DNA of 64,000 bases, from assembly GCA_905221605.1 (NCBI GenBank), contig CAJNDS010002130.1, positions 412,501-476,500 of the forward strand, given 5' to 3'. The notes below the pieces were generated by a model, which was not told the DNA's origin, ran no database searches, and saw nothing but the letters and a program-made list of their open reading frames with translations. Source of the stretch: Symbiodinium natans (taxonomy: Eukaryota > Sar > Dinophyceae > Suessiales > Symbiodiniaceae). Positions 20,591-31,740 of this stretch are shown in pieces. A program made the position numbers and the translations under genes. Position 1 is the first letter of the stretch. Each line of letters opens with the position of its first letter.

Positions 20591-20619
20591 TATCTACAAG
20601 AATTGCCGGCTTAGTTCAT

Positions 20620-21125
20620 ACTCTAATACGTAATAATTCTCTATCTATATCTACAAGAACAGTTAGTAATAATTCTCTAAATAATTCCTAATATACTTAT
20701 AATATTACACCCAACAAATCAGAGAGTCAAAGTAGTCTTTTTGGCGCCGCCGCGCCGGACCGCTCTTCCCCCCCCTAGAATAGGATGAGAGAGGCTTTTA
20801 ATAAAAAGGGGTCAATTTGAGGTGCAGTTGTAAAGAAAAGTATGTTTATGGACACATATTATATATACATATATTTATATATACATATGTATATATATAT
20901 ATACATGTATATATATATATATATATGTGTAAATGTGGAGTAGAGGTTCCCAGCATGCTACAGAATGCGCATGATTTCGATGTGAGAATTGTCTACGGCA
21001 GCGAGCCAAGGGCATCGGGGCTGCGGTGGCTGCTCGCTTGGCAGCTGAGGGTGCGCGGGCAGTGCTCAACCCCTACATCTTCACTCAGGGCTTTAGAGTC
21101 GCTTTAGGCCGTTTTAGGGTTTAGG
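20620..21125. repeat. AT-rich tract with TA/CATA microsatellite
   Basis: 20862-20930 is built of ATATAC/TATATG repeats. The rest shows nothing coding that I can support. Confidence 0.75.
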
Positions 21126-21129
21126 GTTT

Positions 21130-22260
21130 ACATGGCCCCTCTGCGTGCGGGCCCAGGTGGATATTGGACAAGGCCGACGGCAGCGATGCTGCCAAAGGCT
21201 TGGAGAAGGCGAGTTTTCTCCGGCGGGCACTTTCTTTGTGGCACTTCGTGATGCAATGATGCCTTTGCCACGTATATCAGGTCATGTAGTTGTGATACTC
21301 TGCTGTGCCAAACTATCTCCGAAACATTCGGATTGCTTGCCGAGATTCGGCATGCGCTATGCGCACGCAACAGGGACAGGGCCTGGAAGCTTCGACGTCG
21401 CGAAGAACTGCTCCCGCAAACGAGCGGCGCTCGCTTGTCGCTTAGTACATTCTGAACAGAAAACTTTGGGAAGCCAATTCCTTTCGTCGAAACATACCAA
21501 GCCATGATGCCTCGATGATGCAAAGCTAGCCGTTTAAATGAAATTCGGTTCGTCGCAGCACACCAGGCTATGCCTCGATGACCCAACGCTGTCCGTCGCG
21601 AACGCCAGCCTGATACGGAACATTTTGGGGTCGGCATCGCAGTCTTGTGGCAAGTGCGTGGCTGTGTGGAGGCAAGTCAGCCAGTGGCGCGTCCCGCATG
21701 CGGAGGACGGAAATTGCATCCGACCGCGTGCGATGCAGCGCTGCAGGCGTCGACCACCACAGGTTCTGCAACTCGCGCAGCAGCTGGACGGCCCCTCGAT
21801 AACGCCCTCAGAACGAGTATCGTGTGTGCGCGCCGGTGCGCCGCGGTTTGGGTGTGCACAAGGCGCCGCGGTCAGACCAGGCGACGACGTGAGGATGTGC
21901 CGGAGAGTGGTCTTCACAGGCTTGCATGATGGCGTGATCGTGGCCAAAAATCGTATTTACTTGGCCGAAGCGCATCTGTTGATGTTTTCGGTCCGCGCGG
22001 TCGCCGCTGCGGGCTCCCCGACCTCGTGCATGCCGGTCCCCCACCTGAGGAGGTTCCGGATGACTCTGCTCTCGAATCGTGTCCCGAGCTGTGGATGAGT
22101 TGGATGACTTCGGCGATCGAGGCATTTGCCGTGAGCTTGATCCCGCTTCGGCTGCCTTGTTGGATTCGCAAGCTGGCGCGTACGCGGCGCGCATCTTCAC
22201 TGCACGCCCCACTTCGCCCGGGCTCTCCCCAGACTCGTCGCTCTTCCAGGTCCTTTTGTT
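21130..22260. other. GC-rich region without assignable gene
   Basis: Long frames occur on both strands and none resembles a known family. An imperfect tandem duplication is visible around 21475-21600 (GATGCCTCGATGATGCAA versus CTATGCCTCGATGACCCAA contexts). Telomere-like repeats are absent. Confidence 0.4.
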
Positions 22261-22261
22261 G

Positions 22262-22973
22262 CGCCGGCTTAGCCGCGACCGCGCGCTCCGCCGGCGCAAA
22301 ACATTGCCATATCGTGGCGCGCAGCCCAGTTTGCGGGTTTCCTGTCCACGCGCTCCGCCGGCGAAAACATTACCATTTCGTGGAGCGTAGCCCAGTTTCC
22401 GGGTGTTCTGTCCGCGCGCTCCGCGCGAAAACGTTGCCATTTCGTGGAGCGTAACCCAGTCTCCGGGTTTCCTGTCCGCGCGCTCCGCCGGCGAAAACAT
22501 TACCATTTCGTGGAGCGTAGCTCAGTTTCCGGGTTTCCTGTCCGCGCGCTCCGCCGGCGAAAACATCGCCATTTCGTGGAACGTAACTCCGCCGGCGAAA
22601 ACATTGCCATTTCGTGGAGCGTAGCACAGTTTCCGGGTTTGCTGTCCGCACGCTCCGCCGCAAAAAACATTTGCCATTTCGTCGAGCGTAGCCCAGTTTC
22701 CGGGTTTCCTGTCCGCGCGCTCCGCCGGCGAAAGCATTAAAATTTCGTGGAGCGTAGCCCCGTTTGGACAGGAAACCTGGAAAGTGGGCTACGCTCCACG
22801 AAATGGCAATTTTTTCGTCGGCGGAGCGCGCGGACAGGAAACCCGAAACTGGGCTACCCTCCGGGAAATGGCAATGTTTTCGCCGGCGGAGCGGACAGGA
22901 AACCCGGAAACTGGGCTACGCTCCACGAAATGGCAATGTTTTCGCCGGCGGAGCGCGCGGACAGGAAGACTTC
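22262..22973. repeat. 66-bp satellite arranged as a large palindrome
   Basis: About seven tandem units of 63-67 bp run in one orientation from 22262 to about 22755. The same unit then runs about three times in reverse orientation to 22973. Each unit contains CCATTTCGTGGAGCGTAG, CCGGGTTTCCTGTCCGCG and CGCCGGCGAAAACATT. One unit is truncated (about 38 bp, near 22555-22592). Because 66 is a multiple of three, repeating 22-residue frames run through it on both strands; they are not evidence of a gene. Confidence 0.9.
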
Positions 22974-23469
22974 CGAAGCAGTCTGCGGACAGTGTGCGCC
23001 AATGAACACCTCAGGATATTGATGGATGACGAAACCACGACTGAGCTCCTAGGGTATGCTTCGGATAAGTTGGCGGGGGCGAGGGACCCAGTGTTGACTT
23101 TTCGTCGCCTCGTGTTTGCTCGGACGCTGAGCACGCGCGCGGGTGGCGACCGAAACATACCGAAGCCGACCCTTGGATGACAGTGCTGAGCATCGACGGT
23201 GTGGGGGCATTTAGTATGCTCACTGAGGTGGATGAAGGCAGTAGCACGCGCGGCCCTCGTCACCCCCCCATCAGGCTGAAAGAGCGTGACGCGGCGGTGA
23301 AACTCGTGTCAGGGGTAAGGCGAGCAACACCTGGTTCGAAGCATGCGAGGGGCAAGCAACACAAAACACCACGGAATTCGTCTTCAGCTCATGCCTGGTC
23401 CGCAGCAAGTTGTAGGATGTTGTAGGCCAGCCGGAAAAGCGGCGCGCGGATCCCCGCAGGAACGGTTTG

Positions 23470-23580
23470 CAACGTCAGGATACGTGAGGTCGACAAGCGC
23501 GGCATGCTGTCCGAGAGCGTACAGTAGGAGGTCTCCTTGCTCGCCGTCCTCTCCTTGCAACACTTCGTGCCCCGCCCTCT
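23470..23580 (-). pseudogene. LINE reverse-transcriptase fragment
   Basis: On the minus strand the frame reads LQGEDGEQGDLLLYALGQHA. This resembles the GEQGDPLMP...LYALGQHAAL block that I associate with dinoflagellate non-LTR retrotransposon reverse transcriptases, with about four residues missing. Only this block is recognisable, so it is a decayed fragment. Confidence 0.5.
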
Positions 23581-23769
23581 CTGGCCGGGCGGGCGCAGAA
23601 CCACTTACTCCAGCGGTCGCGCCCCCCCTTGCCAGCCGTCTGCCGTAACTGATCCTGAGATCGGCGACACAACTTGCACTGGGACCGCGGCAGGCAGACG
23701 CAAAAAGAACGCGGGGGGAAAAAAATTGCTTATGTGCGCCTCTCCTCGCGCTTGCCATGCCGTTCGCAC

Positions 23770-24240
23770 CCTTACGGCGACCATGCCCTTTTTTGCCCGA
23801 GGGCAGTCTTGTTTGGCCAGGCGTGCCAAAGTCGTCGAGCGCGCTTGGGTTGGGAGGCCGTCGGAGCGGTCGTGCCACAGCAGTGTCTCGCCCACACGAC
23901 CGCAGCAGGCGTCCCAGCCGACGACTGCCGCCACCTTGATCTCGTCGTTTACGGAGCCACCGCCAACGGAGGAGCGCTGTGCTGCGACTCAACACGGGTG
24001 TCCTGCCTTACAAGAACGCGCCTCCATGCGCCGTGGCGGTGGATGGTGCCACGCTGAAGGTCGCGGAGCGACGCAAGCACTGCACGTACCCCGAACTCCC
24101 GCAAAAGCTCCGCCAGCAGTGCGCGCCGCAGCGTCCACTGGCTGGGCAAGACGCGCTGCGCTGCGCGCCAACTACTTGCTGCGGGTTTTGCCCCTTGCCC
24201 GCACGGCCGACCATGCAGCTGAGCACGATGCGGCGGTAGC
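23770..24240 (+). pseudogene. LINE 3'-ORF fragment, frameshifted
   Basis: Blocks typical of the downstream part of dinoflagellate LINE ORFs appear in order but in different frames. They are YGDHALFCPRA, VVPQQCLAHTTAAGVPADD, LDLVVYGATANGGALCCD, AVAVDGATLKVAERRKHC and PPAVRAAASTGWARR. Frame changes near 24000 and 24100 show decay. It lies head-to-head with the minus-strand fragment at 23470. Confidence 0.55.
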
Positions 24241-24249
24241 AACATGCCT

Positions 24250-26288
24250 GGCCAGCCCCTTTAGTTTTTTGGACCATCCGCTGCACGAGGGGCCCGCGCG
24301 AGCTGCCCAGCTCCCAGCCCGGCGTGCAGCACACAGGGCATGCTGGTGCGATGCTGCAGGCGCACAGGCGTGGGCACCGCATGCTGCAACTCGCAGGGTG
24401 CAAGCCTTGCAAGGCCTGGTTCTGGATCAAATGCCTGCAATCACCGCCGCAAATTCCGCAGCTTGCCTGCCGGGTCAAGGCTGCGCCGCGCCAGTGGGAT
24501 GCGCTCCCAGCAACCCCCCGGCTGCCCTCCGCAGAAACGAAGCTGGTGACCACCTGTGAGGCTGGCAGGGCACCGCTTGGTGAAGCTGATATGAGATGAA
24601 TGGTTCGGAGCCAAGCGGAGTCCCCAGCACGGTGGGCCCTTGCTGTTCGGGTGTCCAATCTCCAACCCATACTGGGTCGCCGTCCCGACGCTGCATGCCG
24701 TGGACAGGCTCCTCACCGGCAGCATTCCAAATTTAACGCGTTTTCAACCGCAAAGTACAACCTGCGTTTGGGTCGTATGGTGGGGCGTGTGCGCCCTCGT
24801 CATGGGGGATCTTTTCCGCAGATTGGTGGCACGGACGCTCGCGCAACAATTTGGGACGCGCCTTGCAAGGCCTCGTCGTTTTTAGGCAGCCAGTGCGCGT
24901 TTGCTGCTGCTCATGTGCACGGCCCCGCTGTGGGGTTGTTGGTTGCGCACCGCGCCGCCGGCAGACACGGAGGCCTTCAATCGCGGACAGCCACGACGCT
25001 GCGGTGCTGCACTGCCTTGCCCATTTTGCCCGCCTCCTGACCGGCGAGGACAACACCTCGTGCTACTTGCACCCTCACTGAGGTGCGCGAAGAGCGCATG
25101 TACTTTTGCGCATGAGAGGATTGGGGTTGCATCAGGCTGCCACACACAGGCACGCGGCGTACTGGGCATCCTGGGCTGACACCATCAGCGAAATGCCGCG
25201 CTGGCGCGTCCGCAACGATGCCCCACCATGGATCCCAATTTTGGCCATCTCTTCATGATTCACATCAGCTCGAAAACGAGGGACGTAGATGGATTTGTAA
25301 GGGGTGCCGCCTGACCTTGTTGCCAAGTTATTCCCAGCCCTGGGTCTGTTTTTTCAGGTATACATTGCCGTATTTCAAAAAGAGGCACATCCCGATGCCT
25401 CCAAGGTGTTACACGGGTATAGCTGCAGAACCTGATGCTGGGGTGCCGATCAAACGCGACGTTAACATTTGGTTAGTTCGTACGATGTTGTCAGCCGGGA
25501 GGCCATGATCACCGCGCTCTGCGATGAGATCTCCGTCCAGCCTGTCCTTCAATTCGCTCAGTTGTCGTCTGCCAGAGAGTCTGCTTATGAGCCTGCCTTC
25601 CGAGCCTTGCAAGCGAAGCTCCGTGTTGCTAGCAGGCCCTCCCCAATTGTCTGTCTGCGTCCTGGTGTTGCGGCCCGCCACGCCGCGCCGGTACACGGCG
25701 TGGCGAAGCGAAGCCACGAGCTGTTCTGGTCAATCAGTCGCAGCCCGCCGGCGTGACACCTACCCGACGTGTAAGACGTCGTTTTTGTCTTTGCAGCCAG
25801 TTTGGGCCAAGCGTCGCCGCCCCGCTTTGCTTGCTACAAGTCTAGGAGTGGAGGAGTCGATGAGGGTTGGCCTAGGTTCGAAAGGATGTATTGCCGTATG
25901 AGGATTTTGGTCAGACGAAGGTCGCATTCAAGCGCAGCATGACACGGGTGTTTACGGGTATCAGACTTGGGAACAACAAGCGCTCCGTCGTGAACGCTGC
26001 CATGGCTGGTGCTATCATCAGGCTGTTCTTGGGAGTCCTTGGATTTCGTGGGTTTTGCCGTTTCAATGTCACAGTCAAAAACCATTCCGGGCACAATTTG
26101 CGCGTTGAGGGACGTGTGGTTGTATTACAACCCTTCACAGGCACACAACACGCTGCAATAACTACGTGCTGTATGGCTGGTTCTGTTGATCTTGGCAGGT
26201 TTTGTTTTGGGAGATTTAGGTTGCAAAGCCAACTACCAGCGTAAAGTTTCTGTCAGACACGGCCGACCCCAAAAAAACTCAGGTTGCC
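24250..26288. other. no confident gene
   Basis: Open frames on both strands have no recognisable family. A short hydrophobic frame (MAGAIIRLFLGVLGFRGF, about 26001-26054) could be an upstream exon encoding a signal sequence for the UGT, but no junction can be shown. Confidence 0.3.
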
Positions 26289-27848
26289 ATGCAGGCACCT
26301 GCATTCGATGCGAAGCAGATCCTGGTGACAGGTGGCTTGATGAGAAGTCACCATCTGGCCGTGGTGCCGGTAGTGGAGGGCTTGGTTGAACGGGGCCACA
26401 ACGTGACCTTTGTCCTTCCCAATACGACCGAGGCACATCAGTGGTTCCCCAATGGTGTGGGCGGCGCCTATCTGGTGTACATAGGTGAAACTTTCAAGGT
26501 TCCAGACACGAAGAACTTGAAGTGGCACGAGCGCGTTCTCGTGTGGGGCAACCTTATCTGGAATCTCCGATCCATGCTTGGCAAGCCTTTCTTTTCCGTG
26601 GTTGATGATTTTGTGCACCTCATTGAGCATAACAAGTTTGACGGCGTTTTCTCGGGAGCCATGTCTATTGGCTGTAATGCTGTGCTGAAGAAGAGAGCGA
26701 GTATTCCCTGGATATCCTTCATGACGGTCCCTGCGTATCCCGAGTTTGTTCTGGGCGACTCTGAGCAGGCATGCAAGTACCCCAACTTGGTGAATCCCAG
26801 GTCCTTGCCAGAACTCAAAGGGTCTCTTCTCAAACGCGTTCAGAATCGCGTGGAGTGCATGATGCTTCAGGCTTACATCAAGATCATAGTTTCTGTCTTC
26901 AACTTGTTGTTGAAAGGTAGAGGCTTTGAGACTGCAGTTGATCATACAGATATTCTCCTTGGTGCACGGACAAATGTGATGCTGGGTGGACCGCCGCTCA
27001 CTCTGCCAATTAAGCTACCCGTCGGGAGCCACGTTGTGGGGACTGTAGAGAAGCCAAAGCCACGAAGTTTGCCAACAGAATTGGGGAGCTGGTTGGATGA
27101 TGCCGGAAAAGCCCCTGTAGTCTATGCATCAATGGGGACCCAGTATGACTTCACCAATTCCAGTGCTGCGAATCTGGTCGCGGAATTTGGAAAGCTCACG
27201 TTAAACGGCTTCCGCATCCTCTGGTCCCTGCGCGCCTCGCAGCAGGAGTCTTTGAAGCACTTGTTGCCCCATGATGATCGGCTTCGGGTTGAGGAGTTCA
27301 CCCCGCAGCCGGAGGTTCTGGGCCACCCTGCCGTCAAGGCCTTCCTGTCACATTGTGGCTGGGGCGGTGTGACAGACACGTTGGCAGCAGGTGTACCCGT
27401 TCTCGCGTACCCTTCCTTTGCCGACCAGCGTGGGAGCGCCCAGAGGCTTGTGGAGCTTGGAGCCGCAGTGCTTGTGAAGCCAGACTTCTCAAACTTGGTG
27501 GAGGCAGCGAATGCAGTTGTCCACAGTCCAGTTTTCGCAGACGCGACCCGTGCGGCGGCAGCGGACTTGCACAGCCTGGGGGGTCTCCAGCGAACCTTGG
27601 ACCTTGTTGAAGAAGTGGCCGAGGGGCACTTTCCAGACCCTTTGCCGCAAGTGCAGGAGAAGATGGACCAGGTGGACCCATTGTTCCTGCGGGATCAAGG
27701 GGTAGAGAAGGCGCTGAGCATGTCGATCCTGGTGCTCGTGGTTGGCGTCCTTCTGTGCTGTGGCCGCATGATGCTTTGGTGCTGCTGTTCCTGTGGCTGC
27801 TGCTGCAGCTCAAAGCCCCCCGCTGCGAGCCACAAGAAGACCCAGTGA
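26289..27848 (+). CDS. UDP-glycosyltransferase (GT1), membrane-anchored
   Basis: This is a single-exon frame of 519 codons. The N-terminal sugar-acceptor half starts AKQILVTGGLMRSHHLAVVP. The C-terminal donor half has the GT1 signature around residues 338-380: QPEVLGHPAVKAFLSHCGWG, then AAGVPVLAYPSFADQ. Residues about 479-500 form a hydrophobic anchor, followed by a Cys-rich stretch and KKTQ at the C-terminus, which fits an ER-retrieval KKXX tail. Known family members move sugar from a UDP-sugar to small molecules or lipids in the ER lumen. The ATG at 26289 is the first in frame after a stop at 26217. It lacks a signal peptide, so an upstream exon may be missing. No introns are visible, unlike the neighbours. 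Confidence 0.85.
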   Translation: MQAPAFDAKQILVTGGLMRSHHLAVVPVVEGLVERGHNVTFVLPNTTEAHQWFPNGVGGAYLVYIGETFKVPDTKNLKWHERVLVWGNLIWNLRSMLGKPFFSVVDDFVHLIEHNKFDGVFSGAMSIGCNAVLKKRASIPWISFMTVPAYPEFVLGDSEQACKYPNLVNPRSLPELKGSLLKRVQNRVECMMLQAYIKIIVSVFNLLLKGRGFETAVDHTDILLGARTNVMLGGPPLTLPIKLPVGSHVVGTVEKPKPRSLPTELGSWLDDAGKAPVVYASMGTQYDFTNSSAANLVAEFGKLTLNGFRILWSLRASQQESLKHLLPHDDRLRVEEFTPQPEVLGHPAVKAFLSHCGWGGVTDTLAAGVPVLAYPSFADQRGSAQRLVELGAAVLVKPDFSNLVEAANAVVHSPVFADATRAAAADLHSLGGLQRTLDLVEEVAEGHFPDPLPQVQEKMDQVDPLFLRDQGVEKALSMSILVLVVGVLLCCGRMMLWCCCSCGCCCSSKPPAASHKKTQ

Positions 27849-27969
27849 GCTCACAAGTTTGCAAAATTGTTTACATGCGGCCAGACGAGGGCTGCAGTCG
27901 TTTTGGTCGGTGCCCGGCCTGGCAGAGGCTGGGTCAGTGGCTATCTTCCTGTTGCCCAGCCTGCTGGTT

Positions 27970-28030
27970 TATGGGTTTAGGGTTTAGGGTTTAGGGTTGA
28001 GGGCTTAGGGTTTAGGGTTTAGGGTTTCGG
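27970..28030 (+). repeat. TTTAGGG array
   Basis: About eight units, some degenerate, about 120 bp after the UGT stop. Confidence 0.9.
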
Positions 28031-28053
28031 CCCTTTCTACACTACTACACCAG

Positions 28054-28179
28054 TACGGCCTGGGTGGCATCCCATCGATTCGGCGTGCGGGGCTTGCCCG
28101 CCACCATCAGCACCATCAGAAAAAGAAAGACCATTGGGACCTTCAGCTCAAAAACAAGCGCAGACCTGTCAAGGACTAA
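28054..28179 (+). CDS. terminal exon candidate
   Basis: It follows CTACACCAG, reads YGLGGIPSIRRAGLARHHQH and continues to a basic end and TAA at 28177-28179. It has a His-rich and Lys-rich tail. No family is recognised. Confidence 0.4.
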   Translation, partial: YGLGGIPSIRRAGLARHHQHHQKKKDHWDLQLKNKRRPVKD

Positions 28180-28334
28180 TTCTTTCGTGTCGCCGAAATA
28201 TGAAACGGCAGGTTCTTTTGATCAAGCTAATATGTGTAGTTTGATTTGAAAAGCCTGATCCATCCGTGCCCCACGATAATCCTAGGGGTCCGATTCCCTT
28301 GACTGATTGAGCCGAGCCAGTTCTTTGGCTGCAG

Positions 28335-28622
28335 GCAACTCCTGGCATCAAAGCTGGTGCGCTGCAACTAGATTTGGCCGAGGACGGGCTCCGACTTTCG
28401 TCTTGCATTTCCGTGATTTCCGTGTCTCAGGAATTCCATCCTGAACTGCACCTCGCCTTTTCCGGTTCTGAGGGCTCTAGGGGAGGTGGTGATGTCTTGA
28501 GGCCGAGCATGTCAACCGCGCAGTCAAGTAATGCATTGCAAGTGGCAGACAAGATCGCGCAAGACACGACGACCACCTACGACCAGCTAGGACCAGCTAG
28601 GGACCAGCTAAACCAGCTATGA
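28335..28622 (+). CDS. exon candidate, unknown protein
   Basis: It follows TTTGGCTGCAG. It reads ATPGIKAGALQLDLAEDGLR, then LSSCISVISVSQEFHPELHL and a Ser/Gly-rich stretch, to a stop at 28620. The last part (28575-28640) is a 10-bp GACCAGCTA-type repeat and may not be coding. Confidence 0.4.
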   Translation, partial: ATPGIKAGALQLDLAEDGLRLSSCISVISVSQEFHPELHLAFSGSEGSRGGGDVLRPSMSTAQSSNALQVADKIAQDTTTTYDQLGPARDQLNQL

Positions 28623-30833
28623 TCAGCTACGACCAGCTACGACCAAGAGTGGGCACATCAGCAGCATTCGTTGCAGTTGCACATTTTTGGCGAAGGCATG
28701 GAGTAAGCCTGGCCATGGCTTCCATGCGTTTTCGCTGCATGGGAAGCTCGCGGCCTCGAGCGCCGCCATGGCCAAAAGTGGCAGTGGAAGTGGACGTGCC
28801 GCAGGACTTCCGACCTTGCGCCACTGAGCAAGGACAGGAGGAATGATTTGGCATATCCATTCTGCCAGGAGATGATGCACGGCACAGTTGGCGACTTCTG
28901 CCGGCTGTCACGCGGAAATGGTTCAGCACGGGATCACTTCAAAAGATAATGTTGATGTCGACAGCAAATCATGCCCATATGGGCGACCGTCAAAATGAGC
29001 GTTGACTAGCTTCAGTAAGGGGCGGACATCAGTTTATGGTTTGGTGGCTTTTGATCTGCAGAACGATATGGGACACGCAGAAAACGATAACCCCAAAACA
29101 TCCATGTACTTCAGCTTAACAAGTAATATTGACCGCTGCTCATATCATGCAAAGATGGTGAAGGCGCACGCGCAAATTCACACCTTAGGTTGGCCGAGCG
29201 CAGCGGGGCGAAACAACCCGCAGTGTATGTGCCCTGGCCAGAAATGGTGACAGAAGGAAGCAATAGCAAGTGCAGTATTTCGGTGGGTTCTGCCAGTATG
29301 GCTACACAAGTCACAGATTTTCTTTGTCTGCGCGGGTCATGTCTGACAGAGGTCCCGCCAGGCTTCGCTATACCACCGAGTGAGCCGCTGAGCCACGCAG
29401 CCGCACACATTGACAATAGCAGACAGTTGCTTGTTGGCATGGATGTGATGCATGAGATTGAATATGCACAAATTGTATTTTTCTATACATGTGACTATGA
29501 CGGTTGTTACATCGCAGGTCTCCTGCGGCAAGATGACGAACTATGGGCAGCTTGGCACATCTTTCGGAAGATGTGCTTTCGGGGTTTGGAATGGAAGAGT
29601 CTCGGGTCTCTCTGCTGGGCTTTGGCGGTGCGTGAGTAAGGTCTATCCTGCTGAAGCGCTGAGCTTCAGATCCGTGATGGACGCCGCAAGCTACTGGCTG
29701 AAACCAGTGCGAGGAGTACCGCAACCATTAGCAACATTCCTTCGTAAAAGCTCAGGTCCGCAAGGCTCCAAACCCCGATGTCGACCTGGAAAGCTTCCAG
29801 AAGGCTCGAGCTCATAGTTTCAGACGTGGTATCGGAGTTCTTTCAGTGCAGCAGCGTCGGGCATGCGGCTGGGCAAGTCGGCTGTCCATCGAAAGCTGCT
29901 AGTGTGGCAAATGATTCCGTGTAAGCGTACGTCTCGAAATCCTTGAATGCTTCGCACAGCAAACTGAGTTCAGCAGAATGCCGCTGAGATTTTGCGGAAT
30001 CAAGCCCCCTGCTGGGAAGGCGAGCGCACCTTTATTTTTTGGGACTCAAGAAAAGCCTTTGGACCATGCCTTTTTTCATGGAAGCCTGACTGGGCTGTAG
30101 GTTCTGGCCACCAATTCCCTTTCCAAAAGGGTGCGCCAAGCTTAGCACCTAAGAACGTCCGCTCACTTAGGTGATCGCGTCGCCGCTGCTTCCAGAGCAC
30201 CCAAACGCAAGGCAAGATGCAGCAGGTCAGTTGATTGGTTGACTCGACTAGGCGCCGTGAGGTGTTCGCTTAGTGCGCAATGGGCCTTACATTTCTGTCA
30301 GACATTGTCAGGCAGGCTCCATGCCGCAAGGAGAAGCACCGACAGGCCGAGACATCACCACTGCACGGCATGGGCGTAGCTACAGGCCTTGCATGACCCT
30401 TCGCATCCTTTCGCTATTTGTCCAAGAATGCCACCCAGTCACCAAGAGTGCATGCAACATGCGGTGTGTGGCAGGGACGCGGCGCGTCGAATCTCCTGCG
30501 CAGCCTCCGACACAGATGCAGCCTCCGACGCAGCCTCCGACACAGCCTCCGACACAGCCTCCGACGCGGTCAGCATCTGCTACAGCTGTCGGCTCGGCAA
30601 CCGAAGGCCTGTTGTGCAGCTTTGCAGTATGTATGCTTGACATACCATCTGGGGCAGAGTGGTGAGTTTTCATCAAGGCCACGCTGCACGTCAATGCCTG
30701 CAATCAGGTTTTAATTGCTGGGCTCGCCATAGGTAAGAGGCCCTGCTGACGGGAATTCTGACCATGGCCCAAGGAATGAAGTGAACGTACCGGAGGTAAA
30801 TCCTAAACCCTAAGCCCTAAACCCTAGTTGGTA
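28623..30833. other. mostly unassigned
   Basis: The longest frame is 29190-29639 (149 codons, containing MDVMHEIEYAQIVFFYTCDY), without recognisable family. 30505-30575 is a 12-bp GCCTCCGACACA-type repeat giving a QPPT peptide repeat in the frame 30273-30665. Telomere-like repeats are nearly absent until 30800. Confidence 0.35.
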
Positions 30834-30932
30834 ATGTCAGGAGGTGCCGCAGAGCGGCGGCTGGCAGAAGCCGAGGCGCTGATAGCGGCACAGGCTTTGG
30901 CGGGAGGAGGGCCGAGGAATCGAGTTCGCCAG
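30834..30932 (+). CDS. first exon, coiled-coil-like protein
   Basis: ATG at 30834 opens 33 codons (MSGGAAERRLAEAEALIAAQ then ALAGGGPRNRVRQ). They end at a canonical donor, CAG|GTAAGT. The Ala/Glu/Leu pattern suggests a helix. The next exon is probably 32186 (AERIADLEAQNSALR), which would be in phase; the intron between would hold a poly-G tract and element B3. Confidence 0.5.
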
Positions 30933-31102
30933 GTAAGTCCGGTGGTCTAAGAGGGTGTAGGGTACAGACCTGGGGCCCCTTTTAAGGGCCCAGATGAAGG
31001 GACCATGTAATTGTAAACGCTTGCGCGCGCCGCCTCGGCAGCCGGGCCGGCCCCAGGCAGGAAAGGAGGAAAGAGGGTTTCACAAAACAAGGAAGGGTTA
31101 AG

Positions 31103-31114
31103 AGGGGGGGGGGT

Positions 31115-31169
<55 letters not shown>

Positions 31170-31220
31170 GGGGGGGGGGGGGGGGGGGGGGGGGGAGGGG
31201 GGGTGGGGGTGGGGGGGTTG
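31103..31220 (+). repeat. very long poly-G tract
   Basis: About 115 bp almost pure G with a few T and A. The length is likely inexact in assembly. All Gly/Pro frames over it are artefacts. Confidence 0.9.
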
Positions 31221-31674
31221 AGAGGGGGTACTTTTCCTGTCGGAGCCACCGACAAGCGGGACCCTCCACCGGCATCGGTTTGCAGGGGGGTCCCACAGGG
31301 CGGGGGGGGGGGGGGGTGGCGTCAAAAAATTTTGCATGGGGGGAAGGGTTGGGTTAGGGGGAAGGAGGCCCGATCCGGGTCTGCTTGTTCCAGACGCTTC
31401 TCGGCAGGAAGCCGAGGCGAACTACCCTAAGTTGGGTATCATTTTGACTATGACGCCTTGTGGTTTCGGCGGCGCGGAAGGGCTGTCACTGTTATCGCTT
31501 CCGGTTTATTCTTTCGTTATTCACAAAACTTCAGTCTTAATCGGTATGGAAAGTATGATGAGATGGTGACTGCTATAATGGACGTTCTCTGATGGGTCCA
31601 AAAGCAGATCCCGCTGAGGCCCGAGCCTTACGAGTGTGCGTGCTTGCGTGCTGTGAATCATTAATTCATTAATG

Positions 31675-31740
31675 TATGTCTGTCTGTCTGTCTGACTCTC
31701 TCTGTGTGTGTGGTGTGTGTGGTGTGTGTGCGCGTGTGTT
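31675..31740. repeat. TGTC and GT microsatellite
   Basis: Tandem TGTC passes into GTGTGTGG and GTGTGCGC repeats. Confidence 0.85.

Noticed and set aside
21808-23180. Long overlapping open frames with 22-residue peptide repeats
   Set aside because: They come from the 66-bp satellite, whose length is a multiple of three; the same frames are open on both strands.
23537-24559. A 340-codon plus-strand gene
   Set aside because: The LINE-like blocks lie in several frames across this interval, so the long frame is incidental in GC-rich decayed retroelement sequence.
29340-29410. Possible tRNA on the minus strand around TGGCTCAGCGGCTCACTC
   Set aside because: No T-loop or matching acceptor stem is present.
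29452-29817. RCC1-like repeat suggested by SCGKMTNYGQLGTSFG
   Set aside because: A single short match; no neighbouring repeat units and a competing frame is equally open.
30947-31430. Poly-Pro and poly-Gly proteins on both strands
   Set aside because: They are translations of the poly-G tract.
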